From assembly GCF_011742925.1 (NCBI RefSeq), contig NZ_WAEL01000007.1:124001-188000 (forward strand): a DNA stretch of 64,000 nucleotides, read 5' to 3'. The notes under the pieces were generated by a model. It searched no databases, had not been told where the DNA came from, and saw nothing but the letters and a program-made list of their open reading frames with translations. This document shows, in pieces, positions 8,579 to 17,149 of the stretch. Each line of letters opens with the position of its first letter. Position 1 is the stretch's first letter. This DNA is from Fibrivirga algicola (GTDB taxonomy: Bacteria > Bacteroidota > Bacteroidia > Cytophagales > Spirosomataceae). The position numbers and the translations under genes were made by a program.

Positions 8579-9433
8579 TTAACCCGCCAGCCCCTTGCGG
8601 TAAGTCGTGGGCGTCTGGCCCGTAATGGCTTTAAATGTCTTATTGAAATGTGACAGATTAGTGTACCCCACATCGGTGCTGATGGCGGCAATGGGCTTAT
8701 CAGTATGCAGCAAGCGCCGCGCCTGACTGACCCGGTATTCGTTGACGAAGTCGGAAAAGGTGAGCTGGGTCATTCGCTTGAAGTACCGGCAAAACGCGGG
8801 CACAGTCAGGTTTGCCAGATCGGCAACCGTGCGTAAATCAATGGCCTCGGCGTAGTGACCGGAAACGTACGTGTATATCCGGTTGATGCGCTGCTCTTCC
8901 CTGGGGTCTACCGTAAACTGAATGCCGTCGGCCTGGAGGGGCACCACATCGCTGGCCTGGGCCAGATGCCGGAAAATAGTGAGCAGGGTAAGCAGTCGGT
9001 CGAATCCCGTTTGCGTGGGCAGATGCGTAAGCATCGGGCCGACGATGCGTTTCGTTTCGGCTCCAAACACTAGCCCCTGACTGGCCCGGCCGAACAACCG
9101 CCGCACGGTTTCCATCTCCGGTTTTTGCAGAAAATCGCGGCCCATGAAATCGTCGCGCAGTTGCACGACCACCTCTTCGTAGGGCCCCACTTTGTCGTAG
9201 CTAAAATTCAGATGTGGAATGTTAGGCCCAATAAACACCAGTTCGCCCTCTTCATAAGTTGACACATGTTGCCCAACGTGGCGGCGGCCGTTGCCTTCCG
9301 GAATATAAACGATTTCGTATTCCGGGTGGTAGTGCCAGTATACCCAGCAGGTTTGGGGGCTGGTAAGGTGCACCACTTTAAATGAACTGTCGGCCTCGGG
9401 CTCGATCTTCTCGAATTGTAAGCGCATGGGCAT
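8579..9433 (-). CDS. AraC-family transcriptional regulator with cupin sensor domain
   Basis: A 284-aa regulator. The N-terminal ~150 residues look like a cupin (HYHPEYEIVYIPEGNGRRHVG, then EEGELVFIGPNIPHLNF), which usually binds a small ligand. The C-terminal ~100 residues form the double helix-turn-helix of AraC proteins (IDLRTVADLANLTVPAFCRYFKR and IAAISTDVGYTNLSHFNKTFK). ATGs at 9433 and 9427 are both possible. It is divergent from the MFS transporter gene at 9618 across a 184-nt gap, so it may control that gene. Confidence 0.9.
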   Translation of the reverse strand: MPMRLQFEKIEPEADSSFKVVHLTSPQTCWVYWHYHPEYEIVYIPEGNGRRHVGQHVSTYEEGELVFIGPNIPHLNFSYDKVGPYEEVVVQLRDDFMGRDFLQKPEMETVRRLFGRASQGLVFGAETKRIVGPMLTHLPTQTGFDRLLTLLTIFRHLAQASDVVPLQADGIQFTVDPREEQRINRIYTYVSGHYAEAIDLRTVADLANLTVPAFCRYFKRMTQLTFSDFVNEYRVSQARRLLHTDKPIAAISTDVGYTNLSHFNKTFKAITGQTPTTYRKGLAG

Positions 9434-9605
9434 ACTTAATGGTGCTTGTGCTGTCTGTAACTAATGCGGATTGACTGAACCAGCCAGGCTGCATAGTGCT
9501 AAATTAACGTACCTGGGTTCTATTTTGGTCGATCACGTCTAATTAGACATCAATACAGCATTATAACCCGTAAATGAAAGCATATCGCCCAAGTGGGTCA
9601 GGGCC

Positions 9606-9613
9606 TATCTTTG
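9606..9613 (+). promoter_or_regulatory. -7 box (TATCTTTG) for the MFS transporter, implying a very short leader
   Basis: TATCTTTG matches TAnnTTTG and ends only 4 nt before the ATG at 9618. Transcription would start at or very near the start codon. Confidence 0.5.
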
Positions 9614-9617
9614 TGTT

Positions 9618-10799
9618 ATGAATACATCTGCTCATCCAGTTCAATCCTTCACCCGGCACCTGGCTGCTTTTTTTGGCGATGCGCAGGCGCGGGCTGTAGG
9701 GCTGGTCTTCGCCACCGAAAGCCTGGTTTTTGGCAGCTGGGTGGCGCACATTCCGCACGTGAAGGACACGCTCCAATTGTCGGATGCGCAATTGGGCATG
9801 ACCTTGTTTGCCATGCCTGCCGGGCTGATTACCATGAACCCGCTCACGGCCTGGATCGTGGGTCGGCTGGGGCAGGCAAACGCCTGTTTCTGGGCGGCCA
9901 TCGCCCTTTGCTGTAGCCTGCTTGTTCCCGTAAACGCCACCAACGTACCCATGCTGGTGCTGGGCCTCTACCTGGTTGGCCTGTGTAGTGCACTGATCAA
10001 CGTGGCTATGAACACGCTGGCTACCGACGTAGAAAAGGCCAATAATGTAGTAATTATGTCGTCTTGCCACGGTATGTGGAGCGTTGGGGGTATTGTTAGC
10101 TCGCTGCTTGCGGGCATCGCCATTGCCAACCACGTACCCCCGGGCTACCACGTAGCGGGCATAGCTGTGTCGGTGTTGTTGATCACGTTTTTGGTGCGTC
10201 CAACGCTGGTATCGATTCCGGTGATTGCGCCCGAAAAATCTGCCTCGTTTGTCAAACCCAACCTCGATCTGCTGCTGATGATTTTTATCGGTCTGGCCGT
10301 GGCGATGGGTGAGGGTCTGGCCTTCGACTGGAGCGCGGTGTACCTGCGCGACACGCTGAAAACGACGGGGCAGGTGGCGGCGCTGGGCTTTGGTGCGTTC
10401 TCGCTGACCATGACCCTGGGCCGCTTTATGGGCGACGCCATCATTCCCCGGATCGGTGCCAAGCGCTGTCTGGTGTTGGGCGGGCTGGTGGGCGCGTCGG
10501 GACTGGTGCTGGCCGTGGCCATTCCCCTGCCAGCGGTAGCACTGCTGGGGTTTGCCTTGTTGGGGGCTGGCAGTTCGCTGGGAGCACCCATCCTGTATTC
10601 AGCCGCGTTGCGGGTGCCTAACATCCCGCCTGCCGCCGGGCTGGCTACGTTCGCTACCTTTAGTTTTGTTGGTTTTCTGGCTGGCCCGCCTATTATCGGG
10701 TTCATCGCCGAAGGGTTTGGTCTGAACTGGGGCTTGCTGTTTGTTGCCTGTATGTTGCTCGGCTCAGCGCTCGTTAGCCGATTTGTTACGTTATTCTAA
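9618..10799 (+). CDS. MFS transporter (YbjJ-like)
   Basis: A 393-aa inner-membrane protein with about 12 hydrophobic segments. The first helix region (LVFATESLVFGSWVAHIPHVKDTLQLSDAQLG) and the sequence MSSCHGMWSVGG in the middle resemble the YbjJ-like branch of the major facilitator superfamily, whose substrates are poorly known. The divergent AraC regulator suggests inducible expression. The HAD phosphatase gene follows after 42 nt and may be in the same transcript. Confidence 0.85.
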   Translation: MNTSAHPVQSFTRHLAAFFGDAQARAVGLVFATESLVFGSWVAHIPHVKDTLQLSDAQLGMTLFAMPAGLITMNPLTAWIVGRLGQANACFWAAIALCCSLLVPVNATNVPMLVLGLYLVGLCSALINVAMNTLATDVEKANNVVIMSSCHGMWSVGGIVSSLLAGIAIANHVPPGYHVAGIAVSVLLITFLVRPTLVSIPVIAPEKSASFVKPNLDLLLMIFIGLAVAMGEGLAFDWSAVYLRDTLKTTGQVAALGFGAFSLTMTLGRFMGDAIIPRIGAKRCLVLGGLVGASGLVLAVAIPLPAVALLGFALLGAGSSLGAPILYSAALRVPNIPPAAGLATFATFSFVGFLAGPPIIGFIAEGFGLNWGLLFVACMLLGSALVSRFVTLF

Positions 10800-10841
10800 C
10801 TGGCCGCGGGTCGCCGATTTGTGGCCCGCGACTTCCTTGTT

Positions 10842-11501
10842 ATGTTGAAAGCAGTCATTTTTGATATGGACGGCGTCATTGCCGATACCAACCCCCACCA
10901 CCAGATTGCCTGGCGGAAATACTACGAACAGCACGGCCGAACCCTCACCGATGCTGATTTCGTAGCCTACGTATCGGGTAAGCATAACCGTGACATTCTG
11001 GGGCACCTTTTCCCAGATAATTCGATTGGCGTGGCTGATTTTGACCGGCTGGCTTACGAGAAAGAAGCCCTCTTCCGCGAAATATACGCGCCCGACGTAG
11101 TAGCTGTCCCTGGTCTGGTCGACTTCCTGAAGGTACTGAAAGCCCACGGCATCAAAACGGCGGTGGCCACCTCGGCCCCGGTTGAAAACCTTGATTTCGT
11201 TATGGATGCGCTCGAACTGCGCCCGTACTTCGATGAGTTACTGCACGAAAAACTGGTGACCCGCCCCAAGCCTGATCCCGAAATTTACCTGAAGGCGATG
11301 AGCATGCTGGGTGTGTCGCCGGAGGAATCGATCGTTTTTGAAGACTCGATGACGGGGATAAAGGCGGGGCGTTCGGCGGGTGCCCGCGTAATCGGCCTCG
11401 CCACGACGCACACCATCGATGAACTAGCCGAAGTAACTAACGACGCCATCACCGATTTTACCGAGATGACGTGGGAGCGGTTGACGAACAGGAACAGCTA
11501 G
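10842..11501 (+). CDS. HAD-superfamily phosphatase / beta-phosphoglucomutase-like
   Basis: A 219-aa cytoplasmic protein starting at MLKAVIFDMDGV (ATG 10842); the longer GTG frame adds seven residues before the catalytic motif and is unlikely. Motif I is DMDGVIADT, motif II lies in AVATSAPVEN, motif III is around RPKPDPEIYLKA, and motif IV is VFEDSMTGIKAG. This is the subfamily of sugar-phosphate phosphatases and beta-phosphoglucomutase. Its position behind a transporter suggests a sugar-phosphate substrate, but this is inference. Confidence 0.88.
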   Translation: MLKAVIFDMDGVIADTNPHHQIAWRKYYEQHGRTLTDADFVAYVSGKHNRDILGHLFPDNSIGVADFDRLAYEKEALFREIYAPDVVAVPGLVDFLKVLKAHGIKTAVATSAPVENLDFVMDALELRPYFDELLHEKLVTRPKPDPEIYLKAMSMLGVSPEESIVFEDSMTGIKAGRSAGARVIGLATTHTIDELAEVTNDAITDFTEMTWERLTNRNS

Positions 11502-11570
11502 TTTATAGTTTGATGTTGCGCTGCTAACAAACCGTCTCGTTAGTTGGCAGCGCAACATCAAACTATAAAC
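11501..11570. repeat. Perfect intergenic inverted repeat (hairpin A, GCAGCGCAAC family)
   Basis: Perfect 24-bp arms lie at 11501-11524 and 11547-11570 with a 22-nt loop. The left arm begins on the last base of the HAD stop codon, and the right arm ends 10 nt before the stop of the convergent MOSC gene. The inner end (TTGCGCTGC / GCAGCGCAA) recurs in the elements at 34742-34838 and 41782-41881. It could act as a bidirectional terminator here. Confidence 0.85.
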
Positions 11571-11580
11571 GTCAACTTAT

Positions 11581-12063
11581 TTAAAGCAGCGTCACCTGAT
11601 CGCCGACACGTACCTGCCCGCCCTGAATAACCCGGGCGGTAATGCCCCCGTGACCGCGCATGGCGCTGTAACCGCCTTCACCGAGGGCCGTTTCCATTTT
11701 TGAACAGGGGTGGCATTCGCCGGTATACTCAAGGACCACTTCATCGCCGAGCCTGAACGTTTGCCCTTTCAGAGCTAATAGATTAATACCCGATACTACC
11801 ATATTGCGCCGAAGCAGGGCGGGGTCAACGGTGGGTCGGCCGGCAAACGAAGCAATGGCCGGTAAATGTTCTGCTTGAATCAGGGTGACGTGGCGCTTGC
11901 CATTTTGGCCCGAATAGTGGTCACCCATCAGGCCTTTCTGGACAGATACGATCACTTCATCGACCGGTTGCGCAGGTACGTTCCGTTCCGGTCTCACACT
12001 GATCCACTCAATCCGGCCGGGCTGTGCCACGGTCGTAAATAACTCTTTGATGTTTGCGGGCAT
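11581..12063 (-). CDS. MOSC-domain protein
   Basis: A 160-aa cytoplasmic protein that is essentially one MOSC domain, as in the C-terminus of molybdenum cofactor sulfurase and in YiiM-like proteins. It shows GLMGDHYSG, HVTLIQAEHL, the paired cysteines of GECHPCSKME (the Cys region thought to handle sulfur or the cofactor), and GHGGITARVIQGG. MOSC proteins often take part in molybdenum-cofactor-dependent reduction of N-hydroxylated compounds. A molybdopterin enzyme lies elsewhere in the window (481-3030) but not adjacent. Confidence 0.85.
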   Translation of the reverse strand: MPANIKELFTTVAQPGRIEWISVRPERNVPAQPVDEVIVSVQKGLMGDHYSGQNGKRHVTLIQAEHLPAIASFAGRPTVDPALLRRNMVVSGINLLALKGQTFRLGDEVVLEYTGECHPCSKMETALGEGGYSAMRGHGGITARVIQGGQVRVGDQVTLL

Positions 12064-12118
12064 GCGGTGTTGGGCTGAAATTCAGGCACTGCGAGGCCTG
12101 TACGACTGGTTTTGACGG

Positions 12119-12580
12119 TTAAATCGAAGGCGCAAACTCCAGGTTGACATCTGTTTTCTGGCCGTCGACTGTGGTAGTCTGTTGAATAGTCAGCTTGGTT
12201 CGTGTCAGTTCCAGAATGGGGAAAATACCGGCAAATCCGGTCACGTTGATATCAAGGGCCGCGTTGTTTTGCACCAGATACCAGGTGCCGCCATTGATAA
12301 TCTGCTTGGTGCTGCGGTCAATGGCGCGGGCCACATTTTTGTCGGTAAATTGAATGTCGGCGAAGTTCAGGGCCAGCGCACTAACCCCCAGCCGATTTAC
12401 GGCAATCACATCGCCTTTCTGATCGGTAATCCGACTTAAGCGCCAATTGTTGGCAACCAGCAGTTCAGAACGAACCGCAGTGGTCTGCACCTCATCGTCT
12501 TTTTTGCACGACACGAGGCCAACAAACGACATAAATAGAACAAAGGCCAGCCGTTTCGATGCGAGTTGAGTAATTCTCAT
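12119..12580 (-). CDS. Lipoprotein of unknown function (lipocalin-like size)
   Basis: 153 aa with a signal peptide and lipobox (FVGLVSCKKDDE). The remaining ~125 residues alternate polar and hydrophobic stretches as in a small beta-barrel (NWRLSRITDQKGD, TWYLVQNNAALDI, LELTRTKLTI). This resembles the lipocalin-like lipoproteins common in Bacteroidota. No catalytic residues are visible. The gene is divergent from the lipoprotein at 12673. Confidence 0.65.
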   Translation of the reverse strand: MRITQLASKRLAFVLFMSFVGLVSCKKDDEVQTTAVRSELLVANNWRLSRITDQKGDVIAVNRLGVSALALNFADIQFTDKNVARAIDRSTKQIINGGTWYLVQNNAALDINVTGFAGIFPILELTRTKLTIQQTTTVDGQKTDVNLEFAPSI

Positions 12581-12672
12581 AAGGAGGGTTAAGGGATTTT
12601 TTATTATTTTACTAACCCAACGAACACAATACAGGTTTCACGTATATCATCGCTTCTCAACACGTTGCCAAG

Positions 12673-13215
12673 ATGAAACGGCTTCTTCTACTAACCGCCC
12701 TGTGCGGCCTATCCGTAGCCTGCACGACCACCCGGCCAACACCGGGCCATCAGCCTGCCGACGAGTCTGAGTATTACGTAAAAGCCTCTCCAATGGAGGA
12801 GTTGAACCGGCGGATTCTACCCGATCCCATTGGCGGTCTGGGCCACAGTAATGATGTGCAACTGTCGGTAACCGATATTCGGCTGACGGCCAAATATACC
12901 GTGCTGTACCTTACCTTCGACTACGCCCGTGGACAATACGGAACAGGCTCGACTACGCAGATCTCCATTGACCCGAAAGCAAAGCTGGTTAGCCCGGATG
13001 GTAAAGAGACTTTCGCATTTGTGAAAGCTGAGGGAATCCGGCAAACGCCCGATCATATTGACGTGCAGTCGGGTACCAAAGCGAAGTTTGTGCTGTACTT
13101 CGAGCGGCTGACCCCCGGAATCACCGATTTTGCCTTGTTTGAGTGCAAAGACTCGCCGGGACTGACCTGCTGGAACATTACCGACATGCACGTCGACAAT
13201 CCGTCAGCGCAGTAA
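12673..13215 (+). CDS. Lipoprotein of unknown function
   Basis: A 180-aa lipoprotein: MKRLLLLTALCGLSVAC followed by TTTRPTPG. The mature part seems to form a beta-rich domain (VQLSVTDIRLTAKYTVLYLTF, GTKAKFVLYFERLTPGITDFAL) that ends with two cysteines (LFECKDSPGLTCW), which could pair. I do not recognise the family. It converges on the MarR gene with stop codons directly abutting (13213-13215 and 13216-13218), leaving no room for a separate terminator. Confidence 0.7.
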   Translation: MKRLLLLTALCGLSVACTTTRPTPGHQPADESEYYVKASPMEELNRRILPDPIGGLGHSNDVQLSVTDIRLTAKYTVLYLTFDYARGQYGTGSTTQISIDPKAKLVSPDGKETFAFVKAEGIRQTPDHIDVQSGTKAKFVLYFERLTPGITDFALFECKDSPGLTCWNITDMHVDNPSAQ

Positions 13216-13728
13216 CTAGTCCACCGCGGCCGGGTCGGCATGGAGTTGCTCAAGCGCAGCAAAAATCTGCTTTGTCAGGGACAGGGCTTCGTCTTCGCCT
13301 AGTTTCTCGGTAAACTTTGTCCAGTTCGCCTGCCAGGCCTCCGTTACGGCTGGCGCCAGACTGACACCTGCTTCGGTGGCGAAGACCATTGTGTTTTTCC
13401 CGCCCGTTTCCCGGCGAGCCAGCCCTTTATGCTCCAGCTTCTCGATCAGGCGGGTAATTGTCGACGGCGAAAGGAAGAGAATCTCGCTCAGGTACGTTGG
13501 CGTACTGCCCGGGTTGAGAACGATTTCGCTCAGGAGGTACGCATGCGAGTAGGACAGCCCCATCTTGGCGAACTCAGAATCGGCAATACCCGTCACGGAA
13601 CGAGCCAACGCATTAGCCACAAAAAGCAAACAGGCCCCAAATCGCGTAGCCGACGGTGGAGGTGTCGTATTGTTACGCTGACCGAGAGCAATGTCCAGCG
13701 CTGTACTGTCGTCTATGACTTGTTCCAT
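13216..13728 (-). CDS. MarR-family transcriptional regulator
   Basis: A 170-aa winged helix-turn-helix regulator. The recognition region is SEIVLNPGSTPTYLSEILFLSPSTITRLIEKLEHKGLARRETGGKN, typical of MarR proteins, which dimerise and release DNA on binding small phenolic or related ligands. The N-terminal helices carry CLLFVANALARSV. Downstream on the same strand but 39 nt upstream in position lies the start region of nothing else, so the regulated gene is not evident. Confidence 0.85.
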   Translation of the reverse strand: MEQVIDDSTALDIALGQRNNTTPPPSATRFGACLLFVANALARSVTGIADSEFAKMGLSYSHAYLLSEIVLNPGSTPTYLSEILFLSPSTITRLIEKLEHKGLARRETGGKNTMVFATEAGVSLAPAVTEAWQANWTKFTEKLGEDEALSLTKQIFAALEQLHADPAAVD

Positions 13729-13767
13729 GCGGGGTTAACAAAAGTCGCGGGAAATCCGTTTTCGGGT

Positions 13768-14697
13768 CTATTTCGATGGTAAGTGTACCTCGGCCATCAT
13801 GCACCGGGCCGAGCCGCCGCCGTTGGCTTCAATAGTGGCCAGGTCAAATGATTGCAGGGTGGCGTAATCGTCAAGCACGTCGATTTGTTTCTCGGTGAGG
13901 GACTGATGGGCCTGCTTTGACATGACCAGCAACTTCTGGCCTTTGATGGTCTGAACAAGCAACATATTACCAGCAAAAGCGTTCATCTGTTCAATTGTTA
14001 TTTCGATGATTCGCTTATTGAGCTTTTCCAGTTCCTGCCGCACCATAAGCCGCTCGTCGAGATCCTGAATTGCCTGCAGGCACACAACGGCAAACGTGTC
14101 GCCGATGCACATCAGCACGTTGGTATGGTACACGGGTTTCCCCGTTTCATCGATGGCCCGGAAGAGTACCGTTTTGTAGCCCGTCCGGTGGCTGAATTCG
14201 GCCAGTACATCCGGGCTGGTCCGGGGTGAGAGGCAGGCAAAAGCGACCCGGTTCATCCGGTCGAGCACCATACTGCCGGTGCCCTCCAAGTACTTCCCTT
14301 CATTTTCAAAATGGGTCAGGTCCACGATTTTCGAGACGTGGAACCGCTGTGCCAGATCGTCGATCAGGTCTTGCCGCCGTTCGAGGCGCCGGTTCTCGGC
14401 CTGCATCGGGTAGAGCACTACCGTGCCGCTGTAGTGGAATGAAACCCAGTTGTTGGGGAAAATAGAATCAGGGGTGTGTGGGTCGGCGGTATCGTTATAC
14501 ACCATCACATCCACACCGCTGGAACGGAGTTGCCGAACCATCTCATCAAATTCGCGCTGGGCGTTGGCCTGCGATTGTTCGATTGACTGACCGGCCAGCG
14601 ACGCATCCTGAAACGTGTTCGAGTCGGCCGTTTGCTCATTGAAGCCAAACCGGACGGGCCGGATCATTAAAATGCGTGACGTAGTTTGTGATTGCAT
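13768..14697 (-). CDS. ctlX: Citrulline utilization hydrolase CtlX-like (amidinotransferase fold)
   Basis: A 309-aa cytoplasmic enzyme of the guanidino-group-modifying superfamily. Diagnostic stretches are MIRPVRFGFNEQTA, FPNNWVSFH, LEGTGSMVLDR, the catalytic His in VYHTNVLMCIGD and the catalytic Cys near the end in GGGSARCMMAEV. CtlX proteins are associated with citrulline use. The gene follows the arginine deiminase gene on the same strand (154 nt gap), which makes citrulline, so the pair could carry arginine through citrulline toward ornithine. The symbol is by family resemblance. Confidence 0.8.
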   Translation of the reverse strand: MQSQTTSRILMIRPVRFGFNEQTADSNTFQDASLAGQSIEQSQANAQREFDEMVRQLRSSGVDVMVYNDTADPHTPDSIFPNNWVSFHYSGTVVLYPMQAENRRLERRQDLIDDLAQRFHVSKIVDLTHFENEGKYLEGTGSMVLDRMNRVAFACLSPRTSPDVLAEFSHRTGYKTVLFRAIDETGKPVYHTNVLMCIGDTFAVVCLQAIQDLDERLMVRQELEKLNKRIIEITIEQMNAFAGNMLLVQTIKGQKLLVMSKQAHQSLTEKQIDVLDDYATLQSFDLATIEANGGGSARCMMAEVHLPSK

Positions 14698-14851
14698 ATG
14701 GGGATGAAATGGGTCGGGGCGAGGCTACCCGGTCAACAAAGCAAGCGTTAAGATTACTCTGATTCGATTGCGGCAGGTTGCTGGCCAGTACACACTGGGC
14801 CCCGAACGTGTCTAAGGTTGTAACGTTTCGTTAAAAATACAGCTAAATCAC

Positions 14852-16315
14852 TCAAAACCCGTCGCGGAAGAGGGGTAAACTCATGCAATGGCTTCCGCCC
14901 CGGGCCCGGCTCAACTCGGCAGATGGCAGCATGATAAACGTATTTTCGATGCGCTCCGGCGATGAGTCGCCCCGTTCGAAGCGGTCGAGCACGGCGGCGG
15001 CGGTTACCACGTCGAAGCCGGCCTGCCGGAACGCCTCGGCGGTGTAATCGTTGCGGTCGTAGCCAACTACCACGCCATCTTTCAGGGCCAGCAGGTTGCA
15101 CGAGTCGGTCCATTGCTCGCGGGCACCAAAGGGAAATTCGTTGTTTCCCGAATAAATAAACCGTACCGGCCCGGTGGCGCCCAGGTCGTTCATACTGATG
15201 TCGGCCAACAGATCTTCCAGGTTTTCGATCTCGGTAGGCCTGTGTTCTTCTCCCTTTTTAAACTGCAGAATCTTGAGGTCTTCCGACAGGTCTTTGGGGG
15301 CGAAAAAGTGCATCACATCCCGTTTTTTTGCTTCGTCGCCGGTGCGGCCCAACGTACCCAGCAGCACCCACACGTCTCGCTTCACCTGCGTAAAAATAGT
15401 GTCGATATGCATGTAATCCCGTTTTTTGGGGATTTTCACGATGGTCACCGTATCGACCACGCCTTTCTCGAAAACCAGCCGCATGACCTGCTGGGCGGCG
15501 TAGAGCGTGGTGCGTTCGCTGCAACCAATGAGCAGGTGCCGTGGCGCAATCATCATCACGTCACCACCTTCCAGGGTAGATCGGCTCAGGTCGCGGGCTG
15601 TATCGGAGTCGGGGAGGAGGAAGGCATGCTCGTTGTCGGGAATCTCGATGATTTTGTTCTGGTACTCGGCAAACAGCGGGTGATTGAAAAAGATGTACTG
15701 CGCCAGCAAGGCCTCGCGGGTGCGAGCCTGTTTGGCGGGTTTGTTAAGCAGGATGTGGTCGTTGATAACGATGCCAATGTCGCGCGTGAAAATGAAGTTT
15801 GGCAGCGGAGCAAACAACATCTTCAGGTCGGGTAGCGAACCGGAGATCAGAATCTTGGCGAGTTCGGCGGGTAGAAAGTCGGCGAGTTGCTGCTGCGTTC
15901 TGAATGAGGTACGTTCGATGCCGCAAATGGCGGCGATCAGCTTAGTGCGAATCACCTCATCGCCGAGGATATCAGTGAGCAGGCACTGAATATCAATTAC
16001 TTTTTCGGAGGCAAAATAAGCGGGATGGCCCGGTTTGAAGAAGCCGCGATCGGTGCCGGGAGCCAGATCGGCTACCCGCCCACGAATTTTGTCGGGGTCG
16101 AGAAAGTAGAGCAGCAGCTTTACGTAAAAATCGTACTCGTCCCGACGCATCATGTCGAGGTTCACGATGTCTTCAAACAGCCAATCCTGGGCTTTTGAGG
16201 GCACTACCTTACCCAGTCCGCGGTCGGGACTGTGGATCAGCAAGCGCCGCAGTGTACCTATTTCAGAGGCTACCCGAATGAGTTCAGTCGTAGGAGTGGC
16301 GGTAGTTGAAGGCAT
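14852..16315 (-). CDS. Arginine deiminase-family protein
   Basis: A 487-aa protein from the ATG at 16315; the longer frame adds 56 residues without homology. It has the arginine deiminase-type order: FTRDIGIVI, LEGGDVMMI, the His region YMHIDTIFTQV and the catalytic Cys near the C-terminus in GGSHCMS. The predicted reaction is arginine plus water to citrulline and ammonia. At ~490 aa it is longer than classical ArcA (~410 aa). It probably works with the downstream CtlX-like enzyme; an ArgE-like hydrolase is also nearby on the other strand. Confidence 0.82.
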   Translation of the reverse strand: MPSTTATPTTELIRVASEIGTLRRLLIHSPDRGLGKVVPSKAQDWLFEDIVNLDMMRRDEYDFYVKLLLYFLDPDKIRGRVADLAPGTDRGFFKPGHPAYFASEKVIDIQCLLTDILGDEVIRTKLIAAICGIERTSFRTQQQLADFLPAELAKILISGSLPDLKMLFAPLPNFIFTRDIGIVINDHILLNKPAKQARTREALLAQYIFFNHPLFAEYQNKIIEIPDNEHAFLLPDSDTARDLSRSTLEGGDVMMIAPRHLLIGCSERTTLYAAQQVMRLVFEKGVVDTVTIVKIPKKRDYMHIDTIFTQVKRDVWVLLGTLGRTGDEAKKRDVMHFFAPKDLSEDLKILQFKKGEEHRPTEIENLEDLLADISMNDLGATGPVRFIYSGNNEFPFGAREQWTDSCNLLALKDGVVVGYDRNDYTAEAFRQAGFDVVTAAAVLDRFERGDSSPERIENTFIMLPSAELSRARGGSHCMSLPLFRDGF

Positions 16316-16495
16316 ACAATCGTCGTGAGATGAAGTTGCAAGGTACACGATCGGGCCCAAAACTCCCGCCCAGGTAAGCGGCAGCAAGTGAGCCAACGGC
16401 CTTAACAAATGGTGGTCTCGTTGGTTAGGTAGGTAGACTATTCCCCGGAAATAAGTCTGATTTCTTTTCAGCAATTGAACCACTCAAACACGATT

Positions 16496-16981
16496 ATGCA
16501 ACCCAATATTGGCCTCGATCAGGACGTACTAAAGAAAGGCAACGAGCTACTCAACGCATTTCTGGCGGACCTGCACGTACTGTATATCAAGACCCGCAAG
16601 TTCCACTGGGACGTGAGCGGACCAAGTTTTAAAGAGTATCACGAGTTTTTCGAAGAGCAGTATACGGCTCTGGAAACAGAAATCGACGAGGTAGCCGAGC
16701 GCATCCGGCAGTTAGGCGGACGGCCTATCGCTACCATGAAAGATTTCCTGAAAGAATCGAGCCTGAAGGAAGATCACGATGGCCACATTCACACGCAGGA
16801 AATGTTCAAACGGTTACTTTCTGACCACGAGCAGGTGATCCGGGAACTGCGCAAAGACGTTGAGACTACCGACGAAGAACTGGGTGACGCCGGTACGGCC
16901 GACTTCCTGACTGGTTTGATGGAAGCCCACGAAAAAATGGCGTGGATGCTGCGTAAATACCTGTCAGACGAGCGGGGATAG
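16496..16981 (+). CDS. dps: Dps-family ferritin-like DNA-protection protein
   Basis: 161 aa from the ATG at 16496 (a TTG seven codons earlier is less likely). The four-helix ferritin-like fold carries the Dps ferroxidase pattern KTRKFHWDVSGPSF followed by EEQYTALETEIDEVAERIR, giving the His, Asp and Glu ligands shared across the dimer interface. Dps dodecamers oxidise and store iron with peroxide and can coat DNA under stress. The gene is monocistronic, ended by the hairpin at 17022-17058, and divergent from the arginine deiminase gene. Confidence 0.92.
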   Translation: MQPNIGLDQDVLKKGNELLNAFLADLHVLYIKTRKFHWDVSGPSFKEYHEFFEEQYTALETEIDEVAERIRQLGGRPIATMKDFLKESSLKEDHDGHIHTQEMFKRLLSDHEQVIRELRKDVETTDEELGDAGTADFLTGLMEAHEKMAWMLRKYLSDERG

Positions 16982-17021
16982 CCCTCGGGTTATTCCTGGT
17001 CTACTTGACAACCAGAACGAG

Positions 17022-17058
17022 AAAGGCCGTTCGGATACCACGTATCCGGGCGGCCTTT
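17022..17058 (+). terminator. Rho-independent terminator after dps
   Basis: A 17-bp stem (AAAGGCCGTTCGGATAC / GTATCCGGGCGGCCTTT, two mismatches) with a 3-nt loop lies 40 nt after the dps stop and is followed by T-rich sequence. Confidence 0.85.
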
Positions 17059-17149
17059 TCTATTGTTTAGATGCCTGATTAATCACGCTGTTACGCTCGA
17101 GAAGGGGTTTTTGCTATAGGGTGCAGCAAAATCCTGTTTCTTTGTACCC

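Noticed and set aside
9618-10799. Minus-strand open frames across the MFS transporter
   Set aside because: They are low-complexity shadows of a GC-rich membrane-protein gene with no independent signals.
11501-11570. Integron attC site
   Set aside because: It is a hairpin near a gene end, but lacks the attC core sites and there is no integrase or cassette array.
13201-13220. Overlap or frameshift between the lipoprotein and marR genes
   Set aside because: The stops TAA (13213-13215) and CTA (13216-13218, minus strand) simply abut; both proteins look complete.
16316-16483. N-terminal extension of the arginine deiminase frame
   Set aside because: The 56 extra residues have no family match, overlap the dps upstream region and use a weaker start; the ATG at 16315 fits the family.
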